From positions 1 through 64,000 of the forward strand of contig JBLHLT010000002.1 of NCBI GenBank assembly GCA_047621325.1: a DNA stretch of 64,000 nt, given 5' to 3'. Shown here one piece after another: positions 8,708 through 18,267 of the stretch (position 1 is the first letter of the stretch; each line of letters opens with the position of its first letter). Under the pieces are notes generated by a model. It saw nothing but the letters and a program-made list of their open reading frames with translations, searched no databases and was not told the origin of the DNA. Position numbers and translations under genes: made by a program. This DNA comes from Bermanella sp047621325 (GTDB lineage Bacteria > Pseudomonadota > Gammaproteobacteria > Pseudomonadales > Oceanobacteraceae).

Positions 8708-10252
8708 TTAGTAGGTTTGAGTTGCCTTAAATTTCTCAAGTAAGTCTTTCAGACCATTCTTCTCGTCGTCGCCAAATTTACCGGCACCGTTAATAAGATT
8801 AATTAGGTCTTTGAACTCTGCGTGGGCGTAAGAAAGAATAGCAGACTCGAAAGCAGCAATTTTTTCTACGGCTACGTCTTTTAGATAACCTTCGTTTGCA
8901 GCAAATAGCATGATAGCCATTTCAGCTACAGACATTGGCGCGTACTGTTTCTGCTTCATTAGCTCAGTAACAGTTTTACCGTGCTCAAGCTGTGCACGAG
9001 TCGCGTCATCTAGATCAGATGCGAAGGCAGCAAACGCTGCTAGTTCACGATACTGAGCCAAGGCTAGACGGATACCACCACCTAATTTAGAGATGATCTT
9101 AGTTTGTGCTGAACCACCAACACGCGATACCGAAATACCCGCGTTCATCGCAGGACGAATGCCTGAGTTGAATAAGTTAGTTTCTAAGAAGATCTGACCA
9201 TCAGTAATGGAAATAACGTTAGTTGGTACGAACGCAGATACGTCACCACCTTGAGTTTCGATGATCGGTAACGCAGTTAAAGAACCGGTTTTACCTTTCA
9301 CTTCACCATTGGTGAATTGCTCAACGTAGCTCGCATTTACGCGAGATGCACGCTCAAGTAGACGAGAGTGCAAATAGAATACGTCACCAGGGTATGCTTC
9401 ACGACCAGGAGGACGTTTCAATAGCAATGAAATTTGACGGTAAGCCCAAGCTTGTTTCGTCAAATCATCATATACGATTAGTGCGTCTTCGCCGCGGTCA
9501 CGGAAGTATTCACCCATTGCACAACCAGCGTATGGCGATAAGAACTGCATAGAAGCAGGATCAGATGCAGAAGCGGCAACGATAATGGTGTTAGCCATTG
9601 CGCCGTGCTCTTCTAGTTTACGAACAACGTTCGCAATAGAAGATTGCTTCTGACCGATGGCTACGTATACACACTTAATGCCAGAGTCTTTTTGGTTGAT
9701 GATTGCATCGATTGCCATCGCTGTTTTACCAGTCTGACGGTCACCGATGATTAGCTCACGCTGGCCACGGCCAACTGGAACCATTGCATCAACTGATTTA
9801 TAACCAGTTTGTACAGGTTGATCTACCGATTTACGAGAAATTACGCCTGGAGCAATACGTTCTACTGGAGAAGTCGTTTTTGCTTCGATTGGGCCTTTCC
9901 CGTCAATTGGGTTACCAAGAGCGTCAACAACACGGCCTAATAATTCAGGGCCAGTTGGAACTTCAAGGATACGACCAGTACAACGAGCCTTTTGGCCTTC
10001 TTGTAGTGGTAAGTAATCACCCAATACGATTGCACCTACAGAATCGCGCTCTAAGTTAAGCGCCATGCCGAAAAGGCCACCGTCAAATTCAATCATTTCG
10101 CCGTACATTACGTCGGCTAGTCCGTGGATACGCACGATACCGTCAGCGACGGATACAATGGTACCTTCGGTGCGAGCTTCAGAAGACATATCGAGTTTCT
10201 CGATACGACTTTTGATTACATCGCTAATTTCGCTAGGATTTAGTTGCTGCAT
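8708..10252 (-). CDS. atpA: ATP synthase F1 alpha subunit
   Basis: This is the regulatory nucleotide-binding subunit of F1. The 514 residues carry the Walker A motif GDRQTGKTA (170-178), the family signature near PAMNAGISVSRVGGSAQ and the helical C-terminal domain. The start at MQQLNPSEISDVIKSRIEK agrees with the family. It lies 16 bases after atpH in the operon. Confidence 0.99.
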   Translation of the reverse strand: MQQLNPSEISDVIKSRIEKLDMSSEARTEGTIVSVADGIVRIHGLADVMYGEMIEFDGGLFGMALNLERDSVGAIVLGDYLPLQEGQKARCTGRILEVPTGPELLGRVVDALGNPIDGKGPIEAKTTSPVERIAPGVISRKSVDQPVQTGYKSVDAMVPVGRGQRELIIGDRQTGKTAMAIDAIINQKDSGIKCVYVAIGQKQSSIANVVRKLEEHGAMANTIIVAASASDPASMQFLSPYAGCAMGEYFRDRGEDALIVYDDLTKQAWAYRQISLLLKRPPGREAYPGDVFYLHSRLLERASRVNASYVEQFTNGEVKGKTGSLTALPIIETQGGDVSAFVPTNVISITDGQIFLETNLFNSGIRPAMNAGISVSRVGGSAQTKIISKLGGGIRLALAQYRELAAFAAFASDLDDATRAQLEHGKTVTELMKQKQYAPMSVAEMAIMLFAANEGYLKDVAVEKIAAFESAILSYAHAEFKDLINLINGAGKFGDDEKNGLKDLLEKFKATQTY

Positions 10253-10268
10253 GCTTTATCCCTCAAAC

Positions 10269-10805
10269 TCAGGAGTTCATCGCTTCGGCTAACTTGGCCA
10301 ACTTGCCTTTAAGACTTCCGTCGATCACCATATCACCCGCACGGATGATGGCGCCGCCTACTAATGTTGAATCAACAGAAGTAGTAACACGAACGTCTTT
10401 TTCAAGTTTGGCTTTGAGAGCTTGAGTCAATTTTTGCTTAGTATCGTCCGCTACTTCGAAAGCTGAGATGATTTCTACATCTACGGCTTTTTCTAGCTCG
10501 GCCTTCAAGTGCTCAAACTGTTCGAAAATTTGTGGTAGCAGAGAAATACGCTTGTTTTCTGCTAAAACGCTGATCAGGTTTTGGCCTGCTGCGTTCAATA
10601 TATCACCACAAACATCAACAAAAATTTGAGCTTGCTGTGCGCCGGTAAGAGCAGGGTTAGATAAAACTTCACCTACCTGATCTTGCTCGGCTACATTGCT
10701 GGCAACTGAAAGCATGGTAGACCATGCTTGCAATTGGCCAGCGTCAACAGCTGCTTGGAAGGCTGCTTTCGCGTATGGACGTGCCAATGTTGAAAGTTCA
10801 GCCAT
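10269..10805 (-). CDS. atpH: ATP synthase F1 delta subunit (stator)
   Basis: This subunit connects the b-subunit stalk to the top of F1. The 178 residues begin MAELSTLARPYAKAAFQAA, the usual six-helix N-terminal domain, and end with the signature-like DSTLVGGAIIRAGDMVIDGSLKGKLAKL. It lies 12 bases after atpF. Confidence 0.97.
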   Translation of the reverse strand: MAELSTLARPYAKAAFQAAVDAGQLQAWSTMLSVASNVAEQDQVGEVLSNPALTGAQQAQIFVDVCGDILNAAGQNLISVLAENKRISLLPQIFEQFEHLKAELEKAVDVEIISAFEVADDTKQKLTQALKAKLEKDVRVTTSVDSTLVGGAIIRAGDMVIDGSLKGKLAKLAEAMNS

Positions 10806-10817
10806 GGTAAACCTCGC

Positions 10818-11288
10818 TTATAGCTCTTCTGCCAATTTATCAAGAAGCGCATTGTGCTTCTCAACATCAATTGAGGTTTCCAGGATTTTAGAAGCGCCGG
10901 CTACTGCTAATGCTGAAACTCGAGTACGTAGAGTTTCTTTCGCGCGGTTAACTTCTTGATCAATTTCTGCTTGAGCTGCGACTTTAATACGATCACCTTC
11001 TTGACGGGCCGTATCTTTGGCTTCGTCAATTATTTGGTTTGCGCGCTTGTTCGCTTGCTCAATGATCTGGGCAGCTTGCTCTTTTGCTTCACGCATTTGA
11101 GAAGTGGCTTTTTCTTGAGCCAATTTCAAGTCACGTTCTGCACGATTTGCTGCGTCCAAACCATCCGCGATTTTCTTTGCACGTTCTTGCATAGCATTGA
11201 TTAGCGGAGGCCAAACAAATTTCATGCAGAAGGCAACGAAAACAGCAAAGGCGATGATCTGGCCGATCAGAGTCAAATTAATATTCAC
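10818..11288 (-). CDS. atpF: ATP synthase Fo b subunit
   Basis: This is the peripheral stalk. The 156 residues comprise one N-terminal membrane helix (NLTLIGQIIAFAVFVAFCMKFVWPPL), then a long charged helix (about 30-140) that dimerises as a coiled coil and a C-terminal delta-binding end (LDKLAEEL). This is the normal single b-subunit arrangement, with no b' gene nearby. Confidence 0.97.
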   Translation of the reverse strand: MNINLTLIGQIIAFAVFVAFCMKFVWPPLINAMQERAKKIADGLDAANRAERDLKLAQEKATSQMREAKEQAAQIIEQANKRANQIIDEAKDTARQEGDRIKVAAQAEIDQEVNRAKETLRTRVSALAVAGASKILETSIDVEKHNALLDKLAEEL

Positions 11289-11332
11289 GCCTTAGTCCTC
11301 TAATTCGTTGTTTTGAGTTGTAAAGTTAAAAA

Positions 11333-11560
11333 TTAACCTGCAACAACGAAGATAAGGTACATAGCGATACCAACACCGATCATAGGAACAGCATCTAGTA
11401 GACCAGCCATTAGGAAGGTTTTAGTTTGAAGCTGTGGACCTAGTTCAGGTTGACGTGCAGTAGATTCTAGAAGCTTGCCACCTAAGATAGCGAAGCCAAT
11501 GCCTGTACCTAAAGCACCAAGACCGATCATAAGCGCAGCTGCGATGTAAATCATTTCCAT
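11333..11560 (-). CDS. atpE: ATP synthase Fo c subunit
   Basis: A 75-residue hairpin of two membrane helices joined by the polar ARQPE loop (35-39). The ion-binding carboxylate is Asp56 in GLLDAVPMIGVGIAMY. I see no Gln/Ser/Thr pattern typical of sodium-binding c rings, so proton coupling is the likely reading. Confidence 0.98.
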   Translation of the reverse strand: MEMIYIAAALMIGLGALGTGIGFAILGGKLLESTARQPELGPQLQTKTFLMAGLLDAVPMIGVGIAMYLIFVVAG

Positions 11561-11683
11561 AGTAGTTTCCTATTTAAAGTTAAGGTTAAGTAAAAATTAA
11601 CGGTTAAGTTAAAGGGTTAAAAAATTGTTTTTCATTTCAGCTAAGTAAATTGGCCGCTTTTAGTCACGGCCAACAACTATAGC

Positions 11684-12598
11684 CTAGTGATCTTCGTGAG
11701 CCATGCTCAGGTATACAATTGTTAGCATCATAAAGATGAACGCCTGCAATGTGATTACTAGGATATGGAATACTGCCCACGCCCATTGTAAAGCACCACC
11801 AAATAAGCCCATAAATATACCCGCTGAGAACATTAGCGCGATCAAGATGAAGATCATCTCACCAGCATACATGTTCCCGAACAAACGCAGCGCCAATGAA
11901 ATTGGCTTAGCGATGAGTCCCAATACTTCTAAAGTGAAGTTAACTGGTATAAACAGAGCTTGAACAAATGGGTTCTTAGCATTAAATGGGTGCAAAGTTA
12001 ATTCACCGATAAAACCACCAATACCTTTTACTTTTATGCCGTAGAAAATCATTAAAGCAAATACAGAGATCGCTAAACCTGCTGTGATATTAGGGTCAGT
12101 AGACGGTACAATTTTCATAAAGGCATGATGAGGGTCATTGCCAGCCGCAGCCCAAGAAAGCTCAAAAAGTTTAGGGATGATGTCTACTGGAATCAAATCC
12201 ATTAAGTTCATCATGAATACCCAAGTAAAAATAGTAAGAGAGATAGGGGCCACTAACGGGTTACGGCCATAAAAACTTTCTTTCACTGTGTTATCAACAA
12301 ACTCTACTAGTGTTTCTACGAAATTCTGGAAACCAGAAGGCACGCCTGTCGTCGCTTTACGCGCTGCACTGTAAAACAAGGACATAAGTAAAATACCTAG
12401 CCCGATAGACCACGCCAAGCTATCAACGTGAAGAGCCATGAAGCCCATATCACCTGCTTCTTGTGCTGTTTGCGCAAGAGTCCAAGAACTCTCGGTCATT
12501 ACTGTACCATCTGCACGCTCATAACCAGCTGGCAATTCGCCATAGGTTAGATTGGTTAGATGGTGCTTTATGTAGTCGGTAGAGGAAGTACCTGCCAT
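11684..12598 (-). CDS. atpB: ATP synthase Fo a subunit
   Basis: This membrane stator subunit contains the proton half-channels. At 304 residues it is somewhat longer than the E. coli protein because of a hydrophilic N-terminus (TSSTDYIKHHLTNLTYGELPAGYERADGTVMTESSW). The key helix contains PISLALRLFGNMYAGEMIF with the essential Arg, and the last helix has QAFIFMMLTIVYLSMAHEDH. It is second in the operon, after atpI. Confidence 0.98.
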   Translation of the reverse strand: MAGTSSTDYIKHHLTNLTYGELPAGYERADGTVMTESSWTLAQTAQEAGDMGFMALHVDSLAWSIGLGILLMSLFYSAARKATTGVPSGFQNFVETLVEFVDNTVKESFYGRNPLVAPISLTIFTWVFMMNLMDLIPVDIIPKLFELSWAAAGNDPHHAFMKIVPSTDPNITAGLAISVFALMIFYGIKVKGIGGFIGELTLHPFNAKNPFVQALFIPVNFTLEVLGLIAKPISLALRLFGNMYAGEMIFILIALMFSAGIFMGLFGGALQWAWAVFHILVITLQAFIFMMLTIVYLSMAHEDH

Positions 12599-12620
12599 AT
12601 GTCACACTCGTTTATAAGGT

Positions 12621-12992
12621 TTATAAATTTGCAATCTTAGATGCGAAAACATTCATAGCCTGAACAGCGATATACACACTAAACAACGCTATATAATCCA
12701 ATGGGTGTATTAACTTAAACGCCGCTGCAAAGCCTATTGCGGTCAACACCATTTTCCATGTACCACCTTGATACAAGGCTGCAAGTACAAGATCTACTTG
12801 CCGTGCCCCCATGTGTGAAAATGCTTTATGTATAAAATAAGCATTGGGGATTGTACTAATCAATCCACCTATTAATGCTGATATTGCAGCATCTTTACCC
12901 TCTATCAAAAACAGCAGGGCACACACTATTGTTAGGGCTAACTGAGCTAGGATAATGTTATATACAGGAGGTCGAGAAATGGTTTGTCTCAA
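12621..12992 (-). CDS. atpI: ATP synthase subunit I (AtpI)
   Basis: A 123-residue protein with four hydrophobic segments, beginning MRQTISRPPVYNIILAQLALTIVCALLF and containing the GGLISTIPNAYFIHKAFSHMGA segment typical of AtpI. The family aids c-ring assembly. It is the first gene of the atp operon, 22 bases before atpB. The operon promoter should lie in 12993-13253, which also holds an imperfect dyad near 13137-13172. Confidence 0.9.
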   Translation of the reverse strand: MRQTISRPPVYNIILAQLALTIVCALLFLIEGKDAAISALIGGLISTIPNAYFIHKAFSHMGARQVDLVLAALYQGGTWKMVLTAIGFAAAFKLIHPLDYIALFSVYIAVQAMNVFASKIANL

Positions 12993-13253
12993 TCTATTCT
13001 CCAGCTGTTACAACTCTGAACAGCGATTAAACACTAACATTAGCCTAAATAAGTCGCGCCGAATTATATTGGCTATACCGCTTAGCTTCAACCAGCCATT
13101 CACTTTATTCGCATTTAAATTCGGTATTATTCTTTACCAATAACTGACTATTGAACGAAAATCAGTCAATGGTGGGGCAGTGTAGATGGCTTAATGGGGT
13201 TTAGCAATGAAATAGGGCGGCCACCCCGAATAAGATGACCGATTTATGTGCGC

Positions 13254-14150
13254 TTATTTAATGTGGTTCAAAATCCCGTCTAACTCATCAAGACTTGAAT
13301 AGCTAATGACTAACTTTCCTTGGCCTTTTGCATTATGTTTTAACTCAACTTTAGCTCCTAGGCGCTCACCTAGACTGCCCTCGAGGCGCTGAATATCTGG
13401 GTCTGTTTTTGGCTTAGCCGGTGCCTGTTTTTGTTCATGCCAAGTACGTACGAGCGCTTCGGTATGACGAACAGTTAATGCTTTTGCTACAACCTGGCGA
13501 GCCGCTTCACTTTGATGCTCACCTTGTAAGCCTAACAAGGCACGGGCATGGCCCATTTCAATATCGCCATGCTCAAGTAACGTTCGCACATCATCATTTA
13601 AATTCATTAAACGTAATAGGTTCGTCACTGTCACTCGGTTTTTACCGACCGCATCCGCTACTTGTTGTTGCGTTAATTCAAATTCTACCTGCAAACGATG
13701 AAGCGCTACGGCTTCTTCCATTGGGTTGAGATTTTCACGCTGAATGTTTTCGATTAACGCCATAGCAATGGCAGCGTCATCTGCCACATCACGAATAATG
13801 GCAGGCACTTCATGTAAACCGGCCATTTGCGCAGCACGCCAGCGACGCTCACCGGCAATGATTTCGTATTTGGTTTTATTGGAGTTAGGACTAATGGCAC
13901 GAACCACAATGGGCTGCATGATGCCTTGTGCTTTTATTGAAGCCGCTAGTTCTTCAAGGCCTTCAGGGTGCATGTCTTTACGCGGCTGGTATTGACCAGG
14001 CTGTAAAAATTCGACCGCGATTTGCTTAAGAACATCTTTGTTAAAAGTGGCTTCAGCTGTGGTGTTGTCTGTGTGTGTAGTGCTTTGGCTAGCCGCGCCT
14101 GCCAGTAGGGCATCCAACCCCATTCCACCTAATCCACGTTTTTTTGCCAT
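13254..14150 (-). CDS. parB: Chromosome-partitioning protein ParB
   Basis: This is a CTP-dependent DNA clamp that loads at parS and organises the origin region. The 298 residues contain the N-terminal nuclease-like domain with GERRWRAAQ (100-108), the ENIQRENLNPMEEA segment, the helix-turn-helix (about 160-184, TQQQVADAVGKNRVTVTNLL) and a C-terminal dimerisation domain. It is directly downstream of parA. Its expected targets are the two perfect GTTCCACGTGGAAC sites in recF (26996 and 27626). Confidence 0.97.
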   Translation of the reverse strand: MAKKRGLGGMGLDALLAGAASQSTTHTDNTTAEATFNKDVLKQIAVEFLQPGQYQPRKDMHPEGLEELAASIKAQGIMQPIVVRAISPNSNKTKYEIIAGERRWRAAQMAGLHEVPAIIRDVADDAAIAMALIENIQRENLNPMEEAVALHRLQVEFELTQQQVADAVGKNRVTVTNLLRLMNLNDDVRTLLEHGDIEMGHARALLGLQGEHQSEAARQVVAKALTVRHTEALVRTWHEQKQAPAKPKTDPDIQRLEGSLGERLGAKVELKHNAKGQGKLVISYSSLDELDGILNHIK

Positions 14151-14177
14151 GTTCTTGTTGCCGCTTATATAAAGGAA

Positions 14178-14954
14178 TTATTTATGTTCTACCGATTTAT
14201 TCTTACGATTCACTTCACCTGCTAAGGCTAAATACGCCACTGCACCGCGAGAGGTTTTGTCATAATGCAATACAGGGGTGCCGTAGCTTGGGGCTTCAGC
14301 TAGGCGAATGTTACGAGGGATAACCGTGCCGTAAACTTTATCGCCAAAATGATTGATCAACTGCGCCGAAACATCTGTGGTTAAACTGGCTCTTGGGTCG
14401 TACATGGTACGCAGTAAACCATCTATTTCTAATTCTGGGTTGATTTGTTTGATGCGCTCAATGGTGCTCATCAAAGCACTTAACCCTTCCAGTGCGTAGT
14501 ATTCGCACTGCATTGGAATAATAATGCCATCGGCCGCGACAAATGCGTTTACTGTCAGCATGTTTAATGACGGAGGACAGTCGATCAATATGTAATCGTA
14601 TTGATCTTTTACGGCATCTAACGCGATCTTTAAACGACGCTCTTTGTTATCAAGTTCCATTAGTGCAACTTCTGCTGCGGTTAAGTCCCCGTTTGCAGGT
14701 ATCACATCGTAGCCTGCAGGATCGGTCGCGACTCTTACTTCGCTGACGGGCGTGCCTTCAACTAACACATCATAAACCGATAACTCGAGTTCATGTTTAT
14801 TAACGCCACTACCCATTGTGGCATTGCCTTGCGGGTCTAAATCTATCACCAATACTTTACGTTTGGTGGCCACCAACGACGCAGATAAGTTTACCGTGGT
14901 CGTGGTTTTACCCACACCGCCTTTCTGATTGGCTACTGCAATGATTCGACCCAC
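14178..14954 (-). CDS. parA: Chromosome-partitioning ATPase ParA (Soj type)
   Basis: This is a deviant Walker ATPase that segregates ParB-parS complexes. The 258 residues include KGGVGKTTT (11-19), VIDLDPQGNATMG and DYILIDCPPSLNMLT. The short N-terminus with no added helix-turn-helix is the chromosomal type. It lies 27 bases before parB, and the parAB pair sits beside rsmG and mnmG as in many origin regions. Confidence 0.97.
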   Translation of the reverse strand: MGRIIAVANQKGGVGKTTTTVNLSASLVATKRKVLVIDLDPQGNATMGSGVNKHELELSVYDVLVEGTPVSEVRVATDPAGYDVIPANGDLTAAEVALMELDNKERRLKIALDAVKDQYDYILIDCPPSLNMLTVNAFVAADGIIIPMQCEYYALEGLSALMSTIERIKQINPELEIDGLLRTMYDPRASLTTDVSAQLINHFGDKVYGTVIPRNIRLAEAPSYGTPVLHYDKTSRGAVAYLALAGEVNRKNKSVEHK

Positions 14955-15007
14955 AAAACACCTTTATTATTGTCGAGCGTCAAGTGACGCTATTTATTCT
15001 TTTATTT

Positions 15008-15068
15008 GTGGGAGGGCGCTTGCGCGCGACTGTTATGAATGTTCTCGTCGCGCGCAGCGCCCTCACAC
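15008..15068. repeat. REP-like palindrome between parA and rsmG
   Basis: The left arm at 15008-15029 begins GTGGGAGGGCGC. The right arm at 15048-15068 ends GCGCCCTCACAC. They are near-perfect inverted repeats around an 18-base spacer. The right arm differs from the 38.6-kb copy by one missing A and one C-to-A change. Confidence 0.85.
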
Positions 15069-15098
15069 ATGAATTAAAAAATCATTCGACTCTGCGTT

Positions 15099-15716
15099 TT
15101 AGATTTTCTTAATTTTAACCAAATGACGTTCACCACCTTCACCGGGAACGTGCAAAGCAAAACAGTCTACCACAGTCACGCGATCATCCAATTGCTGTAT
15201 TTCACCCTCTGGATAAATGCCTTTCATGGCGTAAAAATAGCCGCCAGGCTTGAGCAAATGAATACTGCCATCGACCATATCTTTCAATGTGGCAAACGCT
15301 CGACTGGTAATGGCATCAAACAAAGGCGCATCGAATGACTCAATACGCGCCTGCACTGGCGTCATATTTTCAAGCTTAAGTTCGATTTTGCTTTGCGTTA
15401 AAAAGCGCGTTTTTTTACCGTTACTATCCAGTAATGTAAATTGTTTTTCTGGAAAATAAATCGACATGGGAATGCCCGGTAAGCCCGGCCCTGTACCCAC
15501 GTCTAAGATTCGCTCACCTGTGATGTGCGGCAAAATGCTTAAGCTATCTAATAAATGACGGCTAATCATTTCTTGGGGGTCGCGCACCGCGGTTAAGTTA
15601 TAGGCTTTGTTCCACTTAACTAATAGCGCGTGGTAAGCCAGTAGCAGTTCGATTTTTTCATCGCTGAGCGTAAGACCTTGTTTGATTAGGCCAGTTTTTA
15701 GAAGAGCTTTGTACAT
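15099..15716 (-). CDS. rsmG: 16S rRNA (guanine-527 N7) methyltransferase RsmG
   Basis: This SAM-dependent enzyme modifies G527 of 16S rRNA; its loss gives low-level streptomycin resistance in other bacteria. The 205 residues show the SAM-binding loop ILDVGTGPGLPG (70-81) and the family segments NLTAVRDPQEMISRHLLDSL and TSRAFA. It lies between mnmG and parA, the classic gidAB-parAB order. Confidence 0.96.
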   Translation of the reverse strand: MYKALLKTGLIKQGLTLSDEKIELLLAYHALLVKWNKAYNLTAVRDPQEMISRHLLDSLSILPHITGERILDVGTGPGLPGIPMSIYFPEKQFTLLDSNGKKTRFLTQSKIELKLENMTPVQARIESFDAPLFDAITSRAFATLKDMVDGSIHLLKPGGYFYAMKGIYPEGEIQQLDDRVTVVDCFALHVPGEGGERHLVKIKKI

Positions 15717-15728
15717 GGGGTTTCCAAT

Positions 15729-15848
15729 GATGGGTTACGCTTTTCGTGTGACTCAAAGCTAACCCATCCTACAAGCTTTGGTTGAAGTAGGTTGGGTTAG
15801 CCAGAAAAATGAATACTATTAATTAAAACGTTCACGGCGTAACCCAAC
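15729..15848. repeat. Paired inverted repeats of the GATGGGTTA type
   Basis: The first unit pairs GATGGGTTA (15729-15737) with TAACCCATC (15760-15768). The second pairs GTTGGGTTA (15791-15799) with TAACCCAAC (15840-15848). Both are followed or preceded by related GTAGG/CCTAC sequence. They fill most of the rsmG-mnmG gap and look like two members of one palindromic intergenic repeat family. Confidence 0.65.
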
Positions 15849-15854
15849 TGTGTT

Positions 15855-17741
15855 TTAGGCTGACTGCTTTTGCACGCTGTGATGCTTTTTCAAATAGATT
15901 AACAACTGGCTTAATGCCGCGGGCGTCACCCCTTGAATACGGCTGGCTGTACCTAATGTTTCGGGCTGCAGGGTAGACAGCTTTTGCAGTATTTCGTTAC
16001 TTAAGCCACCCACTTTCGAATAGTCTAAATCTTTAGGCAGTAGGGTGTTTTCATAACGACGCATCTGCTCAATTTCTTCAAGCTGGCGCACGATGTAGCC
16101 TTCATATTTCGCGGCTATTTGTACCTGCTCGGACACTTGCGGGTCACTCGTCGGCTCACCTTTTAAGTGGGCTAAATCTTTGTATTCAATCTCTGGGCGC
16201 TTTAACAAATCCATTAAACTGTATTCACGGGTTAATGGTGTTTTCACCAGATCATCTAACTGCTTACTTTCAGCGGTATTCGGTTGAATCCAAGTGGTTT
16301 TTAAGCGCTGGGTTTCTAATTCAATCGCTTCACGCTTAGTACAAAACGCCGCCCAACGCTCATCGCCAACCAAGCCAAGCTCACGGCCTTTTTCGGTTAA
16401 ACGTAAATCGGCGTTATCTTCACGCAGAATCAAACGGTATTCGGCACGAGAGGTAAACATGCGATATGGCTCTTTTGTGCCCATGGTGATTAAGTCATCC
16501 ACAAGCACACCTAAATAGGCCTCATCACGACGCGGATACCACGCGTCTTTTTCCATACTGCGCAGCGCAGCGTTGGTGCCCGCTAATAAACCTTGTGCAC
16601 CGGCTTCTTCATAACCGGTTGTACCGTTAATTTGCCCAGCAAAGAATAAACCATTCATATACTTGGTTTCTAAGCTGTGTTTTAAATCCTGTGGATTAAA
16701 ATAATCGTACTCAATGGCATACCCTGGGCGGGTAATATGCGCATTTTCAAAACCCTTCATACTGTGGATAAGCGCTACCTGCACATCAAACGGCAAGCTC
16801 GTGCTGATGCCATTTGGGTATAGTTCATGGGTGGATAAACCTTCTGGCTCCACAAAAATCTGATGCGAATTTTTATCCGCAAAGCGCATGACTTTATCTT
16901 CAATAGAGGGGCAATAGCGAGGACCCACTCCCTCTATAACCCCTGAATACATTGGGCTACGATCTAAACCACCGCGAATAATATCATGGGTTTTTTCGTT
17001 GGTATGGGTAATAAAACAATCAACCTGTTCAGGGTGATCCGCTTGACTGCCCATAAATGACATCACCGGCGTAATCGCATCACCCGGCTGGCGCTGCATC
17101 ACTGAAAAATCAACACTGCGCGCATCAATTCGGGCAGGGGTGCCGGTTTTTAAGCGGCCAACGTTAAATGGCAACTCACGTAAACGCTTAGCCAGATTAT
17201 TCGATGGCGGATCACCCGCACGGCCACCTTGGTAGTTATCCAAACCGATGTGGATAACACCACCTAAAAACGTGCCTGTGGTTAACACCACTGAATCGGC
17301 ATAAATTTTAATACCTGCCTGCGTCACAACACCTTTAACCGTGTCGCCTTCTACTATTAAGTCATCACAGGCTTGTTGAAAAAACTCAAGGTTTGGCTGG
17401 TTTTCCACAATGTCACGAATAGCGGCTTTATATAATGCGCGATCTGCTTGCGCGCGCGTAGCACGTACTGCAGGGCCTTTTCGACTATTAAGCGTACGAA
17501 ACTGAATACCGCCTTTATCGGTGGCACGGGCCATGGCGCCATCAAAGGCATCTATCTCTTTCACCAAATGTGACTTACCAATACCACCAATGGCTGGGTT
17601 ACACGACATCACCCCAACCGTTTCAATACTGTGGGTAATTAACAGGGTTTTACACCCCATGCGTGCAGCTGCCAAGCAGGCCTCGGTACCAGCATGGCCA
17701 CCGCCCACTACAATCACGTCATAACGCTTTGGAAAATCCAC
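15855..17741 (-). CDS. mnmG: tRNA modification enzyme MnmG (GidA)
   Basis: This FAD-dependent partner of MnmE forms carboxymethylaminomethyl-uridine at wobble U34. The FAD loop is VVGGGHAGTEA (about 11-21), followed by MSCNPAIGGIGKSHLVKEIDA and the C-terminal helical domain. The frame opens with ATG 17759, but GTG 17741 gives 628 residues, matches the family start and has AGAGG seven bases upstream, so I use it. It is followed by rsmG; its partner mnmE lies 1.6 kb upstream across the DnaA-box cluster. Confidence 0.97.
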   Translation of the reverse strand: MDFPKRYDVIVVGGGHAGTEACLAAARMGCKTLLITHSIETVGVMSCNPAIGGIGKSHLVKEIDAFDGAMARATDKGGIQFRTLNSRKGPAVRATRAQADRALYKAAIRDIVENQPNLEFFQQACDDLIVEGDTVKGVVTQAGIKIYADSVVLTTGTFLGGVIHIGLDNYQGGRAGDPPSNNLAKRLRELPFNVGRLKTGTPARIDARSVDFSVMQRQPGDAITPVMSFMGSQADHPEQVDCFITHTNEKTHDIIRGGLDRSPMYSGVIEGVGPRYCPSIEDKVMRFADKNSHQIFVEPEGLSTHELYPNGISTSLPFDVQVALIHSMKGFENAHITRPGYAIEYDYFNPQDLKHSLETKYMNGLFFAGQINGTTGYEEAGAQGLLAGTNAALRSMEKDAWYPRRDEAYLGVLVDDLITMGTKEPYRMFTSRAEYRLILREDNADLRLTEKGRELGLVGDERWAAFCTKREAIELETQRLKTTWIQPNTAESKQLDDLVKTPLTREYSLMDLLKRPEIEYKDLAHLKGEPTSDPQVSEQVQIAAKYEGYIVRQLEEIEQMRRYENTLLPKDLDYSKVGGLSNEILQKLSTLQPETLGTASRIQGVTPAALSQLLIYLKKHHSVQKQSA

Positions 17742-17946
17742 GTAATTACCTCTGCACATACCAAAAAAGCAATAGACTTGATTATTTATTGCTCAAAAAT
17801 TCACCAGGGCGGGCATTATATAGATAGGCGCGGCTCTACGCTAGACACAACGGGCTACAGATAGTGGTTATCTGGTGTGGCACTGGTCTTTAGCCAGCAT
17901 AACTGACTAAACTGGCTTGGCATCCCACTTTAATAGGTAAAACCAC

Positions 17947-18267
17947 ATGAAAAAAATCGTACTTTGCACAATTATTATTGGCTTTTTAGCTGGCTGCTCA
18001 GGTCTGCGCACCACAGATACCACCTTTATGGTCCATGCCGAAAACTTTAATTTCTTATTCTTGCAAATACCCGGCGGTGATAGCCAAAAAAGAGCCATGG
18101 CCCTTATGCCACAAGACGCTCAAATCGACACCTTAATCAGTACTCCAGATGACATGACCAGCTTACTTGGTGTCTTAAATCGCATTATCGGCTTGGATTA
18201 CACAACGATTAACGGCCGAATGCCACTTACCCCCAGCTTATCCACAGCCGCATCTGTGGATAAATAA
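17947..18267 (+). CDS. Small lipoprotein of unknown function
   Basis: A lipoprotein signal (MKKIVLCTIIIGFLAGC) begins a 106-residue product. The mature part (SGLRTTDTTFMVHAENFNFLFLQIPGGDSQKRAMALMPQDAQIDTLIST cut here) has no motif I recognise, though it looks like a compact conserved lipoprotein. It is divergent from mnmG. Its last codons contain the first two boxes of the DnaA-box cluster, TTATCCACA at 18238 and TGTGGATAA at 18255. Confidence 0.7.
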   Translation: MKKIVLCTIIIGFLAGCSGLRTTDTTFMVHAENFNFLFLQIPGGDSQKRAMALMPQDAQIDTLISTPDDMTSLLGVLNRIIGLDYTTINGRMPLTPSLSTAASVDK

